Source: Chitinispirillaceae bacterium
GTDB lineage: Bacteria; Fibrobacterota; Chitinivibrionia; Chitinivibrionales; Chitinispirillaceae
NCBI GenBank assembly: GCA_016932075.1
Contig: JAFGDP010000130.1
Location: 1 to 35,371, forward strand
Direction of reading: 5' to 3'
DNA: 35,371 nt
The position numbers and the translations under genes were made by a program. Shown here one piece after another: positions 16,927 to 24,934 of the stretch (its first letter is position 1; the number at the start of each line of letters is the position of its first letter). Below the pieces are notes generated by a model. That model searched no databases and was not told the DNA's origin. It saw nothing but the letters and a program-made list of their open reading frames with translations.

Positions 16927-17622
16927 TTAGAAATAGGTCAGACTGTCAGGATCGACGAGGAGAATGCCTTTTTTCTTTTTCGGAGCCTGCCGCACCGGTG
17001 CGGCTTTTTTAGCTTTGGGTCGCGGCTTTTCAGGTGCCGTGGCCGGGGTGGTTTTCTCCTGCGCCGGTTCGTTCTCCGGTTCTGCAGACTCTGAATAATC
17101 GTTGATTTGTGAATCAGCGACAGCCGCTGCAGCTTGGGATGGCACGGGCGGAGAACCCTTTTTCTTCTGATTATGCTTGCGGTAAATATCCGATGACAAC
17201 TCGATAGGAAGCGGATCGTTCCGGTTAATACCTTTCAGTTCCTCCAGGATTTTTAGGGCGTTGTCTTCTTTTCCGCAGTACATTTTCCCGAGAGCGGCCA
17301 TAGCGAGCGTTGTCCGGTGGTGTTCGAGGCGGAGCTGCTGGAAGAGCAACAACACCCCGACAAGGGCCACGACGAGGGCGATGAAACTGGACATAAAGGC
17401 GACAATCAGCAGCGGATACATGTTTGCCGGCCCTTTTTTCAAGGCCCGTGCGATCTCGTTCGCTTTGACCTTCTGGAGCTGAATGACGGCATATCCGCAT
17501 TCATTCGAATCAGGAAAATCCCGGATGATTGCTTCGTACGTTTTTATTGCATCGGAAATCCGTTTGTCATGGTAGTGAAGACGATAGGCCTGCTCATAGA
17601 GTTCAAGCGGTGTGTTCGCCAT
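16927..17622 (-). CDS. TPR-like protein with one membrane segment, unknown function
   Basis: A 231-residue protein I cannot name. The N-terminal 60 residues form TPR-like helices (LYEQAYRLHYHDKRISDAI, then YEAIIRDFPDSNECGYAV). One membrane helix follows at about 69-93 (YPLLIVAFMSSFIALVVALV), and then a second TPR-like unit (ALGKMYCGKEDNALKILEEL). After about residue 150 the chain is a Lys/Pro/Ala-rich linker that ends in a short ordered-looking peptide, GILLVDPDSLTYF. The ribosome site GAGGAG before the ATG is good. Gene order (small Cys protein, this gene, tail-anchored protein) with gaps of 26 and 13 nt suggests one operon. The TPR units suggest a protein-binding role at the membrane. Confidence 0.78.
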   Translation of the reverse strand: MANTPLELYEQAYRLHYHDKRISDAIKTYEAIIRDFPDSNECGYAVIQLQKVKANEIARALKKGPANMYPLLIVAFMSSFIALVVALVGVLLLFQQLRLEHHRTTLAMAALGKMYCGKEDNALKILEELKGINRNDPLPIELSSDIYRKHNQKKKGSPPVPSQAAAAVADSQINDYSESAEPENEPAQEKTTPATAPEKPRPKAKKAAPVRQAPKKKKGILLVDPDSLTYF

Positions 17623-17648
17623 GATAGCTCCTCGTGTAAGCTCCGCGC

Positions 17649-17969
17649 CTAAAAACCTTTTTTAATGTTTTTCAGAAGCGCCTTGATCTGTTTGTCAGAC
17701 ATTGTACGAGCCTGTGCCGGTGCGGGTACGTAGCGATCGCAAATAAATCTTTCATCCCCGCCGAACGAAACGACGCCGGTCGCCCGGCCGCTTCGCCGTG
17801 CCTTGAATTCGGAACACCCCTGTTTCATCTTGCAGTTGAAACATGAGCGGTTGTCTCGGACCGAAACACCCTTTTTCGCACTATCTTCGTCACGCTGATA
17901 GATCTCTTCGGCAACAGCAAGGGACCTGTTTTTTGCGACAAAGCGATCGTGATCGATATTTCTGTTCAT
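17649..17969 (-). CDS. Small four-cysteine protein, likely metal-binding
   Basis: A 106-residue cytosolic protein with no named family that I recognise. The centre holds CFNCKMKQGCSEF (Cys43, Cys46, Cys52), then GVVSFGGDERFICDRYVP (Cys77). Four cysteines in CxxC-x5-C-x24-C spacing could bind zinc or an iron-sulfur cluster. The region between, GGDERFICDRY, is the kind of segment that stays conserved in a family. The N-terminal 40 residues are charged and helical, and the C-terminus is basic (KQIKALLKNIKKGF). It is the first gene of the minus-strand run that continues through the TPR and tail-anchored genes. A ribosome-site-like GAGGTGG lies 11 nt before the ATG. Confidence 0.75.
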   Translation of the reverse strand: MNRNIDHDRFVAKNRSLAVAEEIYQRDEDSAKKGVSVRDNRSCFNCKMKQGCSEFKARRSGRATGVVSFGGDERFICDRYVPAPAQARTMSDKQIKALLKNIKKGF

Positions 17970-17991
17970 AACTATGATGCCACCTCTATTA

Positions 17992-18020
17992 AGAGTAAAT
18001 TAAAGCCGCAGATAAGTCAA
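17992..18020 (-). promoter_or_regulatory. Possible promoter upstream of the four-cysteine protein gene
   Basis: On the minus strand TTGACT (18015-18020) is 17 nt from TACTCT (17992-17997), about 23 nt ahead of the start codon at 17969. The -35 is good and the -10 is poor. The 223-bp gap 17970-18192 holds nothing else I can support. Confidence 0.3.
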
Positions 18021-18192
18021 CGTTACTGCTCTGGATTATGGCGGAAGGCATTCCGGCCGTCCACATCTGATTCCATCGGTTTTCTGCTTGTTCCCTCGCT
18101 TCAGGGCTCAAACAGCATGATCCGTGAACGGTATCGGTCATTCCTCTGGCCTTGAACCAGAACAAAAAGAAGAAAATAATCTATTTCACAAG

Positions 18193-19686
18193 CTAAAACC
18201 CATACTGGAAGGATACCGTGTCACCTCCCGGCCGGCGAGCGGTTTCCTGGATGTCTTGCCAGGCAATTCGCAGGGCGTTGAAAACATCACGGGCGTTAGC
18301 CATCCTGCCGACCGGTATCGTTACAAGCGCATCGCGTTCCTGCCGTATCCATCGCGCCGCAATTTCCTGTTCAGGGAAATCGGAATTGGCCGCAGGAAGG
18401 ACCGGACAGAAAAAGAACGAATGCAGTTCGTTAATAAAGGAGGGATCGTCAGGGAATGATTCATCAAAGGATTTTAGCCTGATTTTCTGTCCTTCCCTGA
18501 ACCACAGCGACATGCCCTTGCCCTGCTGCGCATGGGGAAGCAGAATAATGGTATCATGCACCGGCCGGAAAGAACCCTTGCGTTCGTTAATGGCGGTCTG
18601 TGTATTCAGTACTGGTGCGTGTTTTTTTATGAGGCGGTATTCCTGGATAAGACATTCGAGTTCTGAACCGCACCGGTGGGTTACGAGAACATGCATTCTG
18701 TTTCTCAGCTCTGCGAATTTCTGCGGAGACTCTTCGGTTTCCCTGAAGTAACTCATAACACGCCGTTTGAGATTGGAGGCTTTGCCGATATACAGATACG
18801 CGCCATGTTTATCCTTGAATCCATAGATGCCGGGACCGTTTGAAAGCGAAAGAATGTCCTCGCTGGAAAAAGATTTTCCTGCAAAATACAGCTCTTTTTC
18901 CTGCTGACTGAAGCGGTCAAGGTCCGCACGCGATTCGATCCCTCGGCGGGAGAGCAGCTCAAGGAGTTCGCAGGCGCATGCGGCAAAGCGTTCCCCCTGT
19001 TTCATCACGCTTGCGCCGGCCAGCGCTGAGCCGAACAGGGAGCGTTCCAGGGTTTCCACAGAAAGAGGACGGGAAAGTGTAATGCCGGCAACCTTTGCAA
19101 GAACACCTATGAGTATGGTATCGTCGGGAAGAGGCCTCCCGTTGACCGAGCATTTTTCGGCGAGTAGTGCGCGGTTGCGGGAGGAGAGAAACAGGGGGAT
19201 GCGCTTACAGCAGACCCTTCTGATTGTGTCCGGGAACGAATTCTGGGCATGGCGATCGAATGAGAACGCCGTGGATCCGGTAAGAGCGTCTCGTTCTTCA
19301 AAGGGAAACACATTCGGATCCACGAGCCAGGAAGAGAAGACACATGAGGGGGATGGGACGAGGTCCCATGCCGAACAGAACAGCAGCTGTTTTCCGGCAG
19401 GATCAGACAGACAAAACAGAGCGCACCAGGGCAGTGATCGCAGGAGATCCGTTTCCGTCGATTCAGGAGAACATGCCGCAGCGGCGTGCCAAATGCCGTT
19501 ACCGTCAATAGAACACCGCCGGTCAAGAGAAAGGATGCCTGAAACGGCGGCCGCGGCAAGCTTGTTTCCAGGATTTTTCAATTTGAGAAAACGGGAAGCA
19601 AGCTCGCGTGACGAAACGCCTTCAGGATGCTCCCGCAGAAAAGACACGAGGGTCTCGTACAGTGTCTGCCGCTTTTCACCGGCCAT
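18193..19686 (-). CDS. UvrC-like GIY-YIG nuclease fused to a degenerate DnaQ-like exonuclease domain
   Basis: A 497-residue protein with three parts. Residues 1-70 look like a winged helix (LYETLVSFLREHPEGVSSRE). Residues about 85-250 follow the course of a DEDDh exonuclease: SSWLVDPNVFPFEERDALTG matches the 'LVnP...lTGI' segment, PLPDDTILIGVLAKVAG the 'DTL..a..l' segment, and LSVETLERSL the 'L..La' segment. However, the first Asp-x-Glu is replaced by CLSDPAG and the HNA..FD motif by FLSSRNRALL. Residues about 283-365 are a UvrC-type GIY-YIG domain: GPGIYGF (Tyr288), YLYIGKASNLKRRV (Arg308/309) and SELECLIQEYRLIKKHAPV. UvrC's UvrB-binding, RNase H-like and HhH parts are absent. This resembles Cho/DnaQ-UvrC fusions in DNA repair, here with only the GIY-YIG part likely to cut DNA. 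Confidence 0.8.
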   Translation of the reverse strand: MAGEKRQTLYETLVSFLREHPEGVSSRELASRFLKLKNPGNKLAAAAVSGILSLDRRCSIDGNGIWHAAAACSPESTETDLLRSLPWCALFCLSDPAGKQLLFCSAWDLVPSPSCVFSSWLVDPNVFPFEERDALTGSTAFSFDRHAQNSFPDTIRRVCCKRIPLFLSSRNRALLAEKCSVNGRPLPDDTILIGVLAKVAGITLSRPLSVETLERSLFGSALAGASVMKQGERFAACACELLELLSRRGIESRADLDRFSQQEKELYFAGKSFSSEDILSLSNGPGIYGFKDKHGAYLYIGKASNLKRRVMSYFRETEESPQKFAELRNRMHVLVTHRCGSELECLIQEYRLIKKHAPVLNTQTAINERKGSFRPVHDTIILLPHAQQGKGMSLWFREGQKIRLKSFDESFPDDPSFINELHSFFFCPVLPAANSDFPEQEIAARWIRQERDALVTIPVGRMANARDVFNALRIAWQDIQETARRPGGDTVSFQYGF

Positions 19687-20353
19687 TTGCCCTGCGCCTC
19701 TTTTTTAACCGCCCTATCCGGATAGTATGCAGGTGGAATACAATTCCGACGGTAACGCCGAACAGAAAGCCACCGATATGCGCCCACCAGGCGATAAGAT
19801 TTTTTTCCGCAGTCGAGGCGGACAGATTAATATACTGTATACAGAGCCAAAGGAGAAGGAAGACAAATGACGGTATTTTAAAAAAGAACACCGGTGGGAA
19901 ATAGCATACTAGTTTTGACCGGGGCAGGAGCATGAGCGTGAGACCCATGATTCCTGCGATGGCGCCGCTGGCTCCGACAATTGGGATCGTTGAGAGAGGC
20001 GAGCTGGCAGCCTGGATAGTCGTAGCGACGATACCGGCAATAAGATAGATCAGGCCGAACCGGAGAGCGCCAAGCCGGAGCTCCATTGCGGGACCGAACA
20101 GCCATAAATACCACATGTTCGAAACGCAGTGAAAAAGCGATGCGTGAACGAACAGGGAGCAGAAGAGCGCATATCCCGCCGGAGGCAGTGCGTCGACAGG
20201 GTGAAACAGGCCGTACATGAAGTCAAGCGGGACCAGCCCCTGTCCTGCACACGGCCCGCGATTGACGAGAAAAAGAGCGCAGCAACCCGCGATGAGCAGG
20301 ATGGTCACTGCGGGAACCCGTTTCAATCTGGTCTCGTGCCTGACGGGAATCAT
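19676..20353 (-). CDS. Rhomboid-family intramembrane serine protease
   Basis: A 225-residue polytopic inner-membrane protease of the rhomboid family, which cleaves transmembrane substrates within the bilayer. About six hydrophobic helices are visible. The nucleophile is Ser129 in VGASGAIAGIMG and the catalytic His192 lies in AWWAHIGGFLFG. The supporting HxxxN motif is at 75-79 in FHCVSNMWYLWLFG. The size matches a compact bacterial six-helix rhomboid. The C-terminus is strongly basic (KKRRRANGR), consistent with a cytosolic tail. Its stop codon lies 11 nt inside the GIY-YIG gene, so the two are co-translated, although no functional link is evident. Substrates are unknown. Confidence 0.93.
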   Translation of the reverse strand: MIPVRHETRLKRVPAVTILLIAGCCALFLVNRGPCAGQGLVPLDFMYGLFHPVDALPPAGYALFCSLFVHASLFHCVSNMWYLWLFGPAMELRLGALRFGLIYLIAGIVATTIQAASSPLSTIPIVGASGAIAGIMGLTLMLLPRSKLVCYFPPVFFFKIPSFVFLLLWLCIQYINLSASTAEKNLIAWWAHIGGFLFGVTVGIVFHLHTIRIGRLKKRRRANGR

Positions 20354-20576
20354 CGGGTGCCAGGATCGTTTTTCATGATGGTTCGTCTTCGCATTTTCCT
20401 GCTGTCATCTCGTTTCATTTGTCGCAGTATTTACAGCGCAGAAAAAACCAACCATGACACATGAAAAAGACTTGAAAAAGGCGTTCATAATATGTATTTT
20501 TAGAGGGTACCCCGCATATAAAACCCCATCGGTTACCGTATACACCGGAGTAAGAAGAATATAGTTTTTTGTTTGC

Positions 20577-20606
20577 TTGACAAAACAATCAACACCTCAC
20601 CATAAA
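20577..20606 (+). promoter_or_regulatory. Likely sigma-70 promoter of the double-HTH gene
   Basis: TTGACA (20577-20582, a perfect -35) is followed after 18 nt by CATAAA (20601-20606). Transcription would begin near 20613, about 35 nt before the ATG, and a GAGAGGAG ribosome site follows. The rest of the divergent gap 20354-20576 shows no clear feature. Confidence 0.55.
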
Positions 20607-20647
20607 GGATTATCTTTTTCAACCACCCAAGAGAGGAGTACTGTCGT

Positions 20648-20944
20648 ATGGCACGCATCAGCAAGCAGCAGCTCATCAGCCTTCAGAAAAAACTCAAGAC
20701 CGATGCGAATATCGGAGAAAAATTCGGCATCACCCGCCAGGCGGTCCATCAGCTGCGGAAAAAATACGGAATCGACTCGTCTATTGCCGATAATCCGATC
20801 AGAAACTCGAAGATTGCAAAAATGTACCGGTCTGGAACCTCGGGGACCGCAATAGCAAAGAAGTTCAAACTGTCCGTTTCGCAGACCTATCGCGTAATCA
20901 ACGAGGCAAAAGCCAGCAGGAAAAAAGCAAAGAGGCGCAAGTAA
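20648..20944 (+). CDS. Small basic double helix-turn-helix DNA-binding protein
   Basis: A 98-residue basic protein that is almost wholly two helix-turn-helix units. The first is at about residues 18-41 (DANIGEKFGITRQAVHQLRKK). The second is at about 54-84 (SKIAKMYRSGTSGTAIAKKF, then LSVSQTYRVINEAKA). Each has the 'IAxKFxxSxxxVxxxxxx' pattern of resolvase/homeodomain-like HTHs, and the chain ends in a Lys/Arg cluster. No sensor or enzymatic domain is present, so it is either a nucleoid-type DNA binder or a stand-alone regulator. The gene is monocistronic, with its own TTGACA promoter, a strong ribosome site and a strong terminator, a layout seen for abundant small proteins. I do not recognise a named family. 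Confidence 0.85.
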   Translation: MARISKQQLISLQKKLKTDANIGEKFGITRQAVHQLRKKYGIDSSIADNPIRNSKIAKMYRSGTSGTAIAKKFKLSVSQTYRVINEAKASRKKAKRRK

Positions 20945-20968
20945 GCGAACCGGCGATACAATGGCGAT

Positions 20969-21003
20969 GGGGCCGCCGCTTGTCCGGCGGCCCCGATTTT
21001 TTT
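20969..21003 (+). terminator. Strong Rho-independent terminator after the double-HTH gene
   Basis: GGGGCCGCCG (20969-20978) pairs perfectly with CGGCGGCCCC (20985-20994) across a 6-nt loop. GA and seven T (20997-21003) follow. It lies 24 nt after the stop codon. Confidence 0.93.
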
Positions 21004-21083
21004 GCGCCCGAGTGTTTCCCGGAAGCGGCAGACAGTAAATTGTAAGAGTGTTTCCTTGCCAGCACTTATCATCCGGTCGATCC

Positions 21084-22670
21084 GTGAATACCGAAACAGC
21101 CGCAGAAAAAAAATCACTGAAAAAAACACTCACCTTCGCAACGGTGATCATGATGGGGTCGGTGTTGCTCAGTAGAATCGTCGGGCTGGTGCGCGAACAG
21201 GTGATTGCCGGATTCGGCGGCACCGGCGCGGATATCGACTCCTATGTGACCGCGTTTTTCATCCCGGAACTCCTCAACCATTTTCTGGCCGAAGGATTTT
21301 TGTCCATTACCTTTATTCCGATATTCCTTCGCTACTGGGCCGACGGTGACCGAGAGGGGGCATGGCGTTCCTATTCAAATCTTTTTTCGATAGGATCGGT
21401 TGTCTTCTGCATCGCTATTCCCCTGGCAATGCTGTTTACCCCAAGCATTCTGTGTTTGATGGGTCCGCATATTGCCAACGAAAACACGCTTGTGATGACC
21501 GTCAAACTGACCCGGATCATCCTTCCCGCCCAGCTGTTTTTTTACTGGGGAGCTTTTTTTTCCGCCGTGCAGATGGCGCAGCAGCGGTTTTTTGTTCCGG
21601 CGCTGGCTCCGTTTTTTTATAACGCAGGAATCATAGTTGGCGGCATTGTTCTCGGACCGCGCATCGGCATTGAGGGATTCGCCTGGGGGGTACTCGGTGG
21701 CGCATTTATTGCGAACGTCCTGGTGCAACTCCCTGGAGCCATGAGGGCCGGAATGCGCTACCGCATCTGTTTCAATCCGCGGCACAAGGATTTCAGGACC
21801 TTTGTCATGCTGTCGCTGCCACTCGTCTTCGGGCTGGGCATGACATTTTCAAATGAGATTTTTTTCAGGTTTTTCGGGTCCTTTCTGCAGGAGGGGGCGA
21901 CGGCGAGCCTTAATTACTCCCTGCGGACCATGGGTATTATGATCGCCCTGTTCGGCCAGGCATGGGGCGTTGCCTTTTACCCCCACCTTACCCGCCTTGC
22001 CGCAGAAAAGAAAATGAAGGAGATATCGCTGCTTCTCAACCGGACGCTGATGCGCATCGGCACCTACAGCATCCCGATTGCCACGCTGTGTATCGTCTGC
22101 TCAAGCGAGATTATCAGCATACTGTATGAGCACGGCCGGTTCGACAGCGGTTCTACGGCACGCACCGCACCTCTCTTTGCCCTGTATATGGTTGGATCGT
22201 TCTTTTTTGCAGCGGCAGTGTTTACCGCGCGGCCGTTTTATGCCGTCCAGAAAACGCTTCCCCCCATGATCGCCAGTACCACCGTATCGCTTATGATTCT
22301 GCCGGTGTATTATATCTCAAGCAAGGTTTGTGGGGCGCCCGGAATAGCGGGGAGCGCGGTCGCTGGCATGGCGTTGCAGTTTTTCTTTGTCTACTTTTTA
22401 TGGCACCGGAACTACGGCGAAGGGCAGTCGATCCGACTGCTTAAAAGGATTGCCCTTGTGGTCGCGATCAGTCTTGTTGCGGGGCTTGTCGGTATGCTGG
22501 TCAAGCAGTCAATCCAATCTCTCGATACCGGCTGGGGAGTAAAGGTCGACAGCGCACTTGTTGCACTCGCCGCCTCCCTGCCCTTTGCCGTTATCGTGCT
22601 GGCAAGTTATCACCTGACCGGCTTGCAAAAAGCGGGTGAATTGCTGGACGTGATCAGAAAAAGAACGTAA
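21084..22670 (+). CDS. murJ: MurJ/MviN lipid II flippase
   Basis: A polytopic inner-membrane protein of the MOP superfamily, about 528 residues with 13-14 hydrophobic helices. It moves lipid II to the periplasmic face for peptidoglycan synthesis. The N-terminal block SRIVGLVREQVIAGFGGTG, then PELLNHFLAEGFLSITFIPI, then WRSYSNLF, is typical MurJ, with the family's central Arg residues present. Later FFYWGAFFSAVQMAQQRFFV and YEHGRFDSGST also match. The GTG at 21084 gives MNTETAAEKKSLKK before the first helix; a GTG at 21048 would add 12 residues, and neither has a strong ribosome site. The end overlaps the convergent minus-strand gene by 17 nt. A related flippase for other glycan lipids is possible, but the motifs favour MurJ. 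Confidence 0.93.
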   Translation: MNTETAAEKKSLKKTLTFATVIMMGSVLLSRIVGLVREQVIAGFGGTGADIDSYVTAFFIPELLNHFLAEGFLSITFIPIFLRYWADGDREGAWRSYSNLFSIGSVVFCIAIPLAMLFTPSILCLMGPHIANENTLVMTVKLTRIILPAQLFFYWGAFFSAVQMAQQRFFVPALAPFFYNAGIIVGGIVLGPRIGIEGFAWGVLGGAFIANVLVQLPGAMRAGMRYRICFNPRHKDFRTFVMLSLPLVFGLGMTFSNEIFFRFFGSFLQEGATASLNYSLRTMGIMIALFGQAWGVAFYPHLTRLAAEKKMKEISLLLNRTLMRIGTYSIPIATLCIVCSSEIISILYEHGRFDSGSTARTAPLFALYMVGSFFFAAAVFTARPFYAVQKTLPPMIASTTVSLMILPVYYISSKVCGAPGIAGSAVAGMALQFFFVYFLWHRNYGEGQSIRLLKRIALVVAISLVAGLVGMLVKQSIQSLDTGWGVKVDSALVALAASLPFAVIVLASYHLTGLQKAGELLDVIRKRT

Positions 22671-23271
22671 GAGACGGGTTTTCTTCTCGCAGAGCCTTGG
22701 GCGGGGCAAGTATTTCTGCCCAGACCATGCCTCTGCGGGCATCGTTAAGGTCTTCTGTCGACACCGAAAAGCGCGGCACCATATGCAATCTGCTTGGCGC
22801 GTCGGTTATCGCGGATGCGGCAACCGATTCCTCTTCCTGCCGGGTGCCTGCATCCGAACCGTTGATGCTGCTGCCAATGGGAGCGAGGGCAGTCTCATGG
22901 TTTTCATACCTGATGAACTCCTCAGAGATCGGTCGTTCTTCCCCTTGGCGTGAAACCGGAACATCGGTGTGTTCCGGTTCGTCATCGACGATGATGTCCA
23001 ATTCGCGCGCCAGATCGTCAAACACGGACCTCTCGTGCCGCTCTTCGGTTTTCGGCGAAGACGGCGGTCGCTCAACGGAGTCCCGGTCCTGGTATTGAGG
23101 GTCCGGTTCAGGCTCGGATTCGCGGTCACGGCGCTGCTTTTCTTCAAGCATGCGTCTTTTTTTCTTTGCGTTTGAATTGCCGATAAGCGAAACAACGATC
23201 CAGATAATGAAGATCAGTATCGGCAGCAGGGAACCGCCGCCGTCGGCCCTGACTAAATCAAAGACATTCAT
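22654..23271 (-). CDS. Single-pass membrane protein of unknown function with conserved-looking C-terminal motif
   Basis: A 205-residue protein I do not recognise. One membrane helix lies near the N-terminus (about 14-31, SLLPILIFIIWIVVSLIG), followed by a basic cytosolic flank (KKKRRMLEEKQRRDRE). A long acidic, Pro/Glu/Ser-rich region (about 50-165) is probably disordered. The C-terminal 40 residues look ordered: EDLNDARRGMVWAEILAPPK, then ALREENPS. The 'RRG(M/I)VWAEILxPPKALR' tail resembles a short C-terminal element I recall from small membrane proteins of other phyla, so it may be a docking peptide. It is 85 nt upstream of nothing on its own strand, and the floA operon lies 85 nt behind its start, so it could be that operon's last gene. 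Confidence 0.75.
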   Translation of the reverse strand: MNVFDLVRADGGGSLLPILIFIIWIVVSLIGNSNAKKKRRMLEEKQRRDRESEPEPDPQYQDRDSVERPPSSPKTEERHERSVFDDLARELDIIVDDEPEHTDVPVSRQGEERPISEEFIRYENHETALAPIGSSINGSDAGTRQEEESVAASAITDAPSRLHMVPRFSVSTEDLNDARRGMVWAEILAPPKALREENPSLTFFF

Positions 23272-23356
23272 GATCGCATCCGTATTCCTTTGGCCACCTC
23301 TTGGTAATCACCATACCCGGCAACTGCCACGCCCGATACATCAACATCCCCTGCAC

Positions 23357-24349
23357 TTATTTCGTTTCCCTGTCACCGGGTTTACCCGTGGTAGAACCGA
23401 GGGTTTCGCGCATCGTGGTATCGGCCATGATGTTTTTCATGCGATAATAGTCCATAATACCGAGATTGCCGCTGCGGAACGATTCGGCCATTGCGAGCGG
23501 CACCTGCGCCTCGGCCTCTACGACCTTGGCGCGCATCTCCTGCGTCCGAGCCTTCATTTCATGCTCCGACGCCACGGCCATGGCGCGGCGCTCCTCGGCC
23601 TTTGCCTGCGCAATCTTTTTGTCGGCTTCGGCGCGGTCGGTTTCAAGAGCGGCGCCGATATTTTTTCCCACGTCAACATCGGCAATGTCGATGGAAAGAA
23701 TTTCAAAGGCGGTGCCCGCATCGAGCCCCTTTTCAAGCACCCGTTTGGAAATCGAATCCGGGTTTTCGAGCACCTGCTTGTGGGAGACCGCAGACCCGAT
23801 GGTGGTGACGATGCCCTCGCCGACACGGGCAAGAATGGTCTCTTCGCCCGCGCCGCCCACCAACCGGTCGATATTGGCCCGCACCGTGACGCGGGTGAGG
23901 GCGGTAAGCTGGATGCCGTCTTTGGCAACTGCGGCGACGCGCGGGGTTTCGATCACCTTGGGATTCACGCTCATCTGCACGGCCTCGAGCACGTTACGCC
24001 CCGCAAGATCGATGGCGGCGGCGCGCTTGAACGAGAGTGGAATGTTCGCCTTGTCGGCCGCAATAAGCGCCTGGATCACGCGCAGCACGTTTCCACCGGC
24101 AAGAAAGTGCGATTCGAGCGCGTCGGTTGAAATATCAATGCCCGCCTTTACCGCCATGATTTTCGACTGCACGATGAGACGCGGCGGCACTTTTCGAAAC
24201 CGCATGAAGACGATGTTGAACAGCCCGACCTTTGCGCCGGAAATGAGCGCCTGCATCCACAGGGAAATAACGCTGCCCACAACGAACACGGCGATGAGCA
24301 GCAGAATACCGGCGATGATAATGAACAGCATGGAGATGTTAAAAGCCAT
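23357..24349 (-). CDS. floA: Flotillin-like protein FloA
   Basis: A 330-residue bacterial flotillin (YqfA family) that forms oligomeric scaffolds of membrane microdomains. One N-terminal membrane helix lies at about residues 7-30. A short amphipathic segment follows, then an SPFH-like domain with the typical [58 protein letters not shown] and [20 protein letters not shown] long Ala/Glu-rich helical region (about 235-300, [19 protein letters not shown]) follows the usual flotillin plan. A ribosome site AAGGA lies 9 nt before the ATG. It is the last of three in the NfeD-long, NfeD-short, FloA order, as in the Bacillus yqeZ-yqfA-yqfB locus, where NfeD proteins act with flotillin. Confidence 0.96.
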   Translation of the reverse strand: MAFNISMLFIIIAGILLLIAVFVVGSVISLWMQALISGAKVGLFNIVFMRFRKVPPRLIVQSKIMAVKAGIDISTDALESHFLAGGNVLRVIQALIAADKANIPLSFKRAAAIDLAGRNVLEAVQMSVNPKVIETPRVAAVAKDGIQLTALTRVTVRANIDRLVGGAGEETILARVGEGIVTTIGSAVSHKQVLENPDSISKRVLEKGLDAGTAFEILSIDIADVDVGKNIGAALETDRAEADKKIAQAKAEERRAMAVASEHEMKARTQEMRAKVVEAEAQVPLAMAESFRSGNLGIMDYYRMKNIMADTTMRETLGSTTGKPGDRETK

Positions 24350-24448
24350 GGTGATCGGTCCTTTCGTTGAATGTTCGTATTACGGTTTTATATCGGTCGA
24401 CCGGATGCTTGCAACGGAACGGGTCCTCGTGCCGTATACCGGCAACGG

Positions 24449-24934
24449 TCAACTCTGCATTTTCTTTTTTACGACGATCCTGTTTCCCTCAACGGCAATC
24501 ACGACGACGGGAACGTTTTTTTCAATATAATCTCCTCTGCTGATCACGTCATATTTTTTACCGTCAATCATGACACTGCCCGCAGGGTGGAGCGCGGTTA
24601 TGGTAATACCCTCCTTGCCTTGGACCCGGGTCCATTCCGGAGGCTGCGAAACCGCGCCGTCCTTTCGTGCGAGCGTGTCACGCAGGGTAATCTTGGATGC
24701 GGCGAGCATTTTCACACCCACGATCACAAGCACCGGTACCAGGGCCAGATCGATGAGCGCGACGGTGATCCCGGCGCCGGTTGAGATCGTGCTAAAGACA
24801 AGGTACAGGGACCAGCCAAAAAGCCCGGCCGCGATAAGAGACAGTATGCCGGCGCTCGGAATGATGAATTCCGCGATAATGACAACAATACCGGTAATCT
24901 GCAGGGCTATCGGCAGCAGCAGCTTTCCGATCAT
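24449..24934 (-). CDS. Short NfeD-family membrane protein
   Basis: A 161-residue NfeD protein without a protease domain. Three to four hydrophobic helices cover about residues 6-85 (ITGIVVIIAEFIIPSAGILS and following), then comes a C-terminal OB-fold NfeD domain, about 95-160 (GKEGITITALHPAGSVMIDG, KKYDVISRGDYIEK and VVIAVEGNRIVVKK). NfeD proteins of this short type partner flotillins in membrane microdomains. The start codon overlaps the stop of the long NfeD gene (ATGA, 24931-24934), so the two are translationally coupled, and floA follows 99 nt later. The domain is nearly the same in outline as the C-terminus of the long NfeD protein, which suggests an old duplication. Confidence 0.92.
   Translation of the reverse strand: MIGKLLLPIALQITGIVVIIAEFIIPSAGILSLIAAGLFGWSLYLVFSTISTGAGITVALIDLALVPVLVIVGVKMLAASKITLRDTLARKDGAVSQPPEWTRVQGKEGITITALHPAGSVMIDGKKYDVISRGDYIEKNVPVVVIAVEGNRIVVKKKMQS

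Noticed and set aside
23150..24530. Long plus-strand frames (326 and 354 codons)
   Set aside because: Antisense to floA and its neighbour; they have low-complexity Ser/Ala/Thr or His/Arg composition and no ribosome site.
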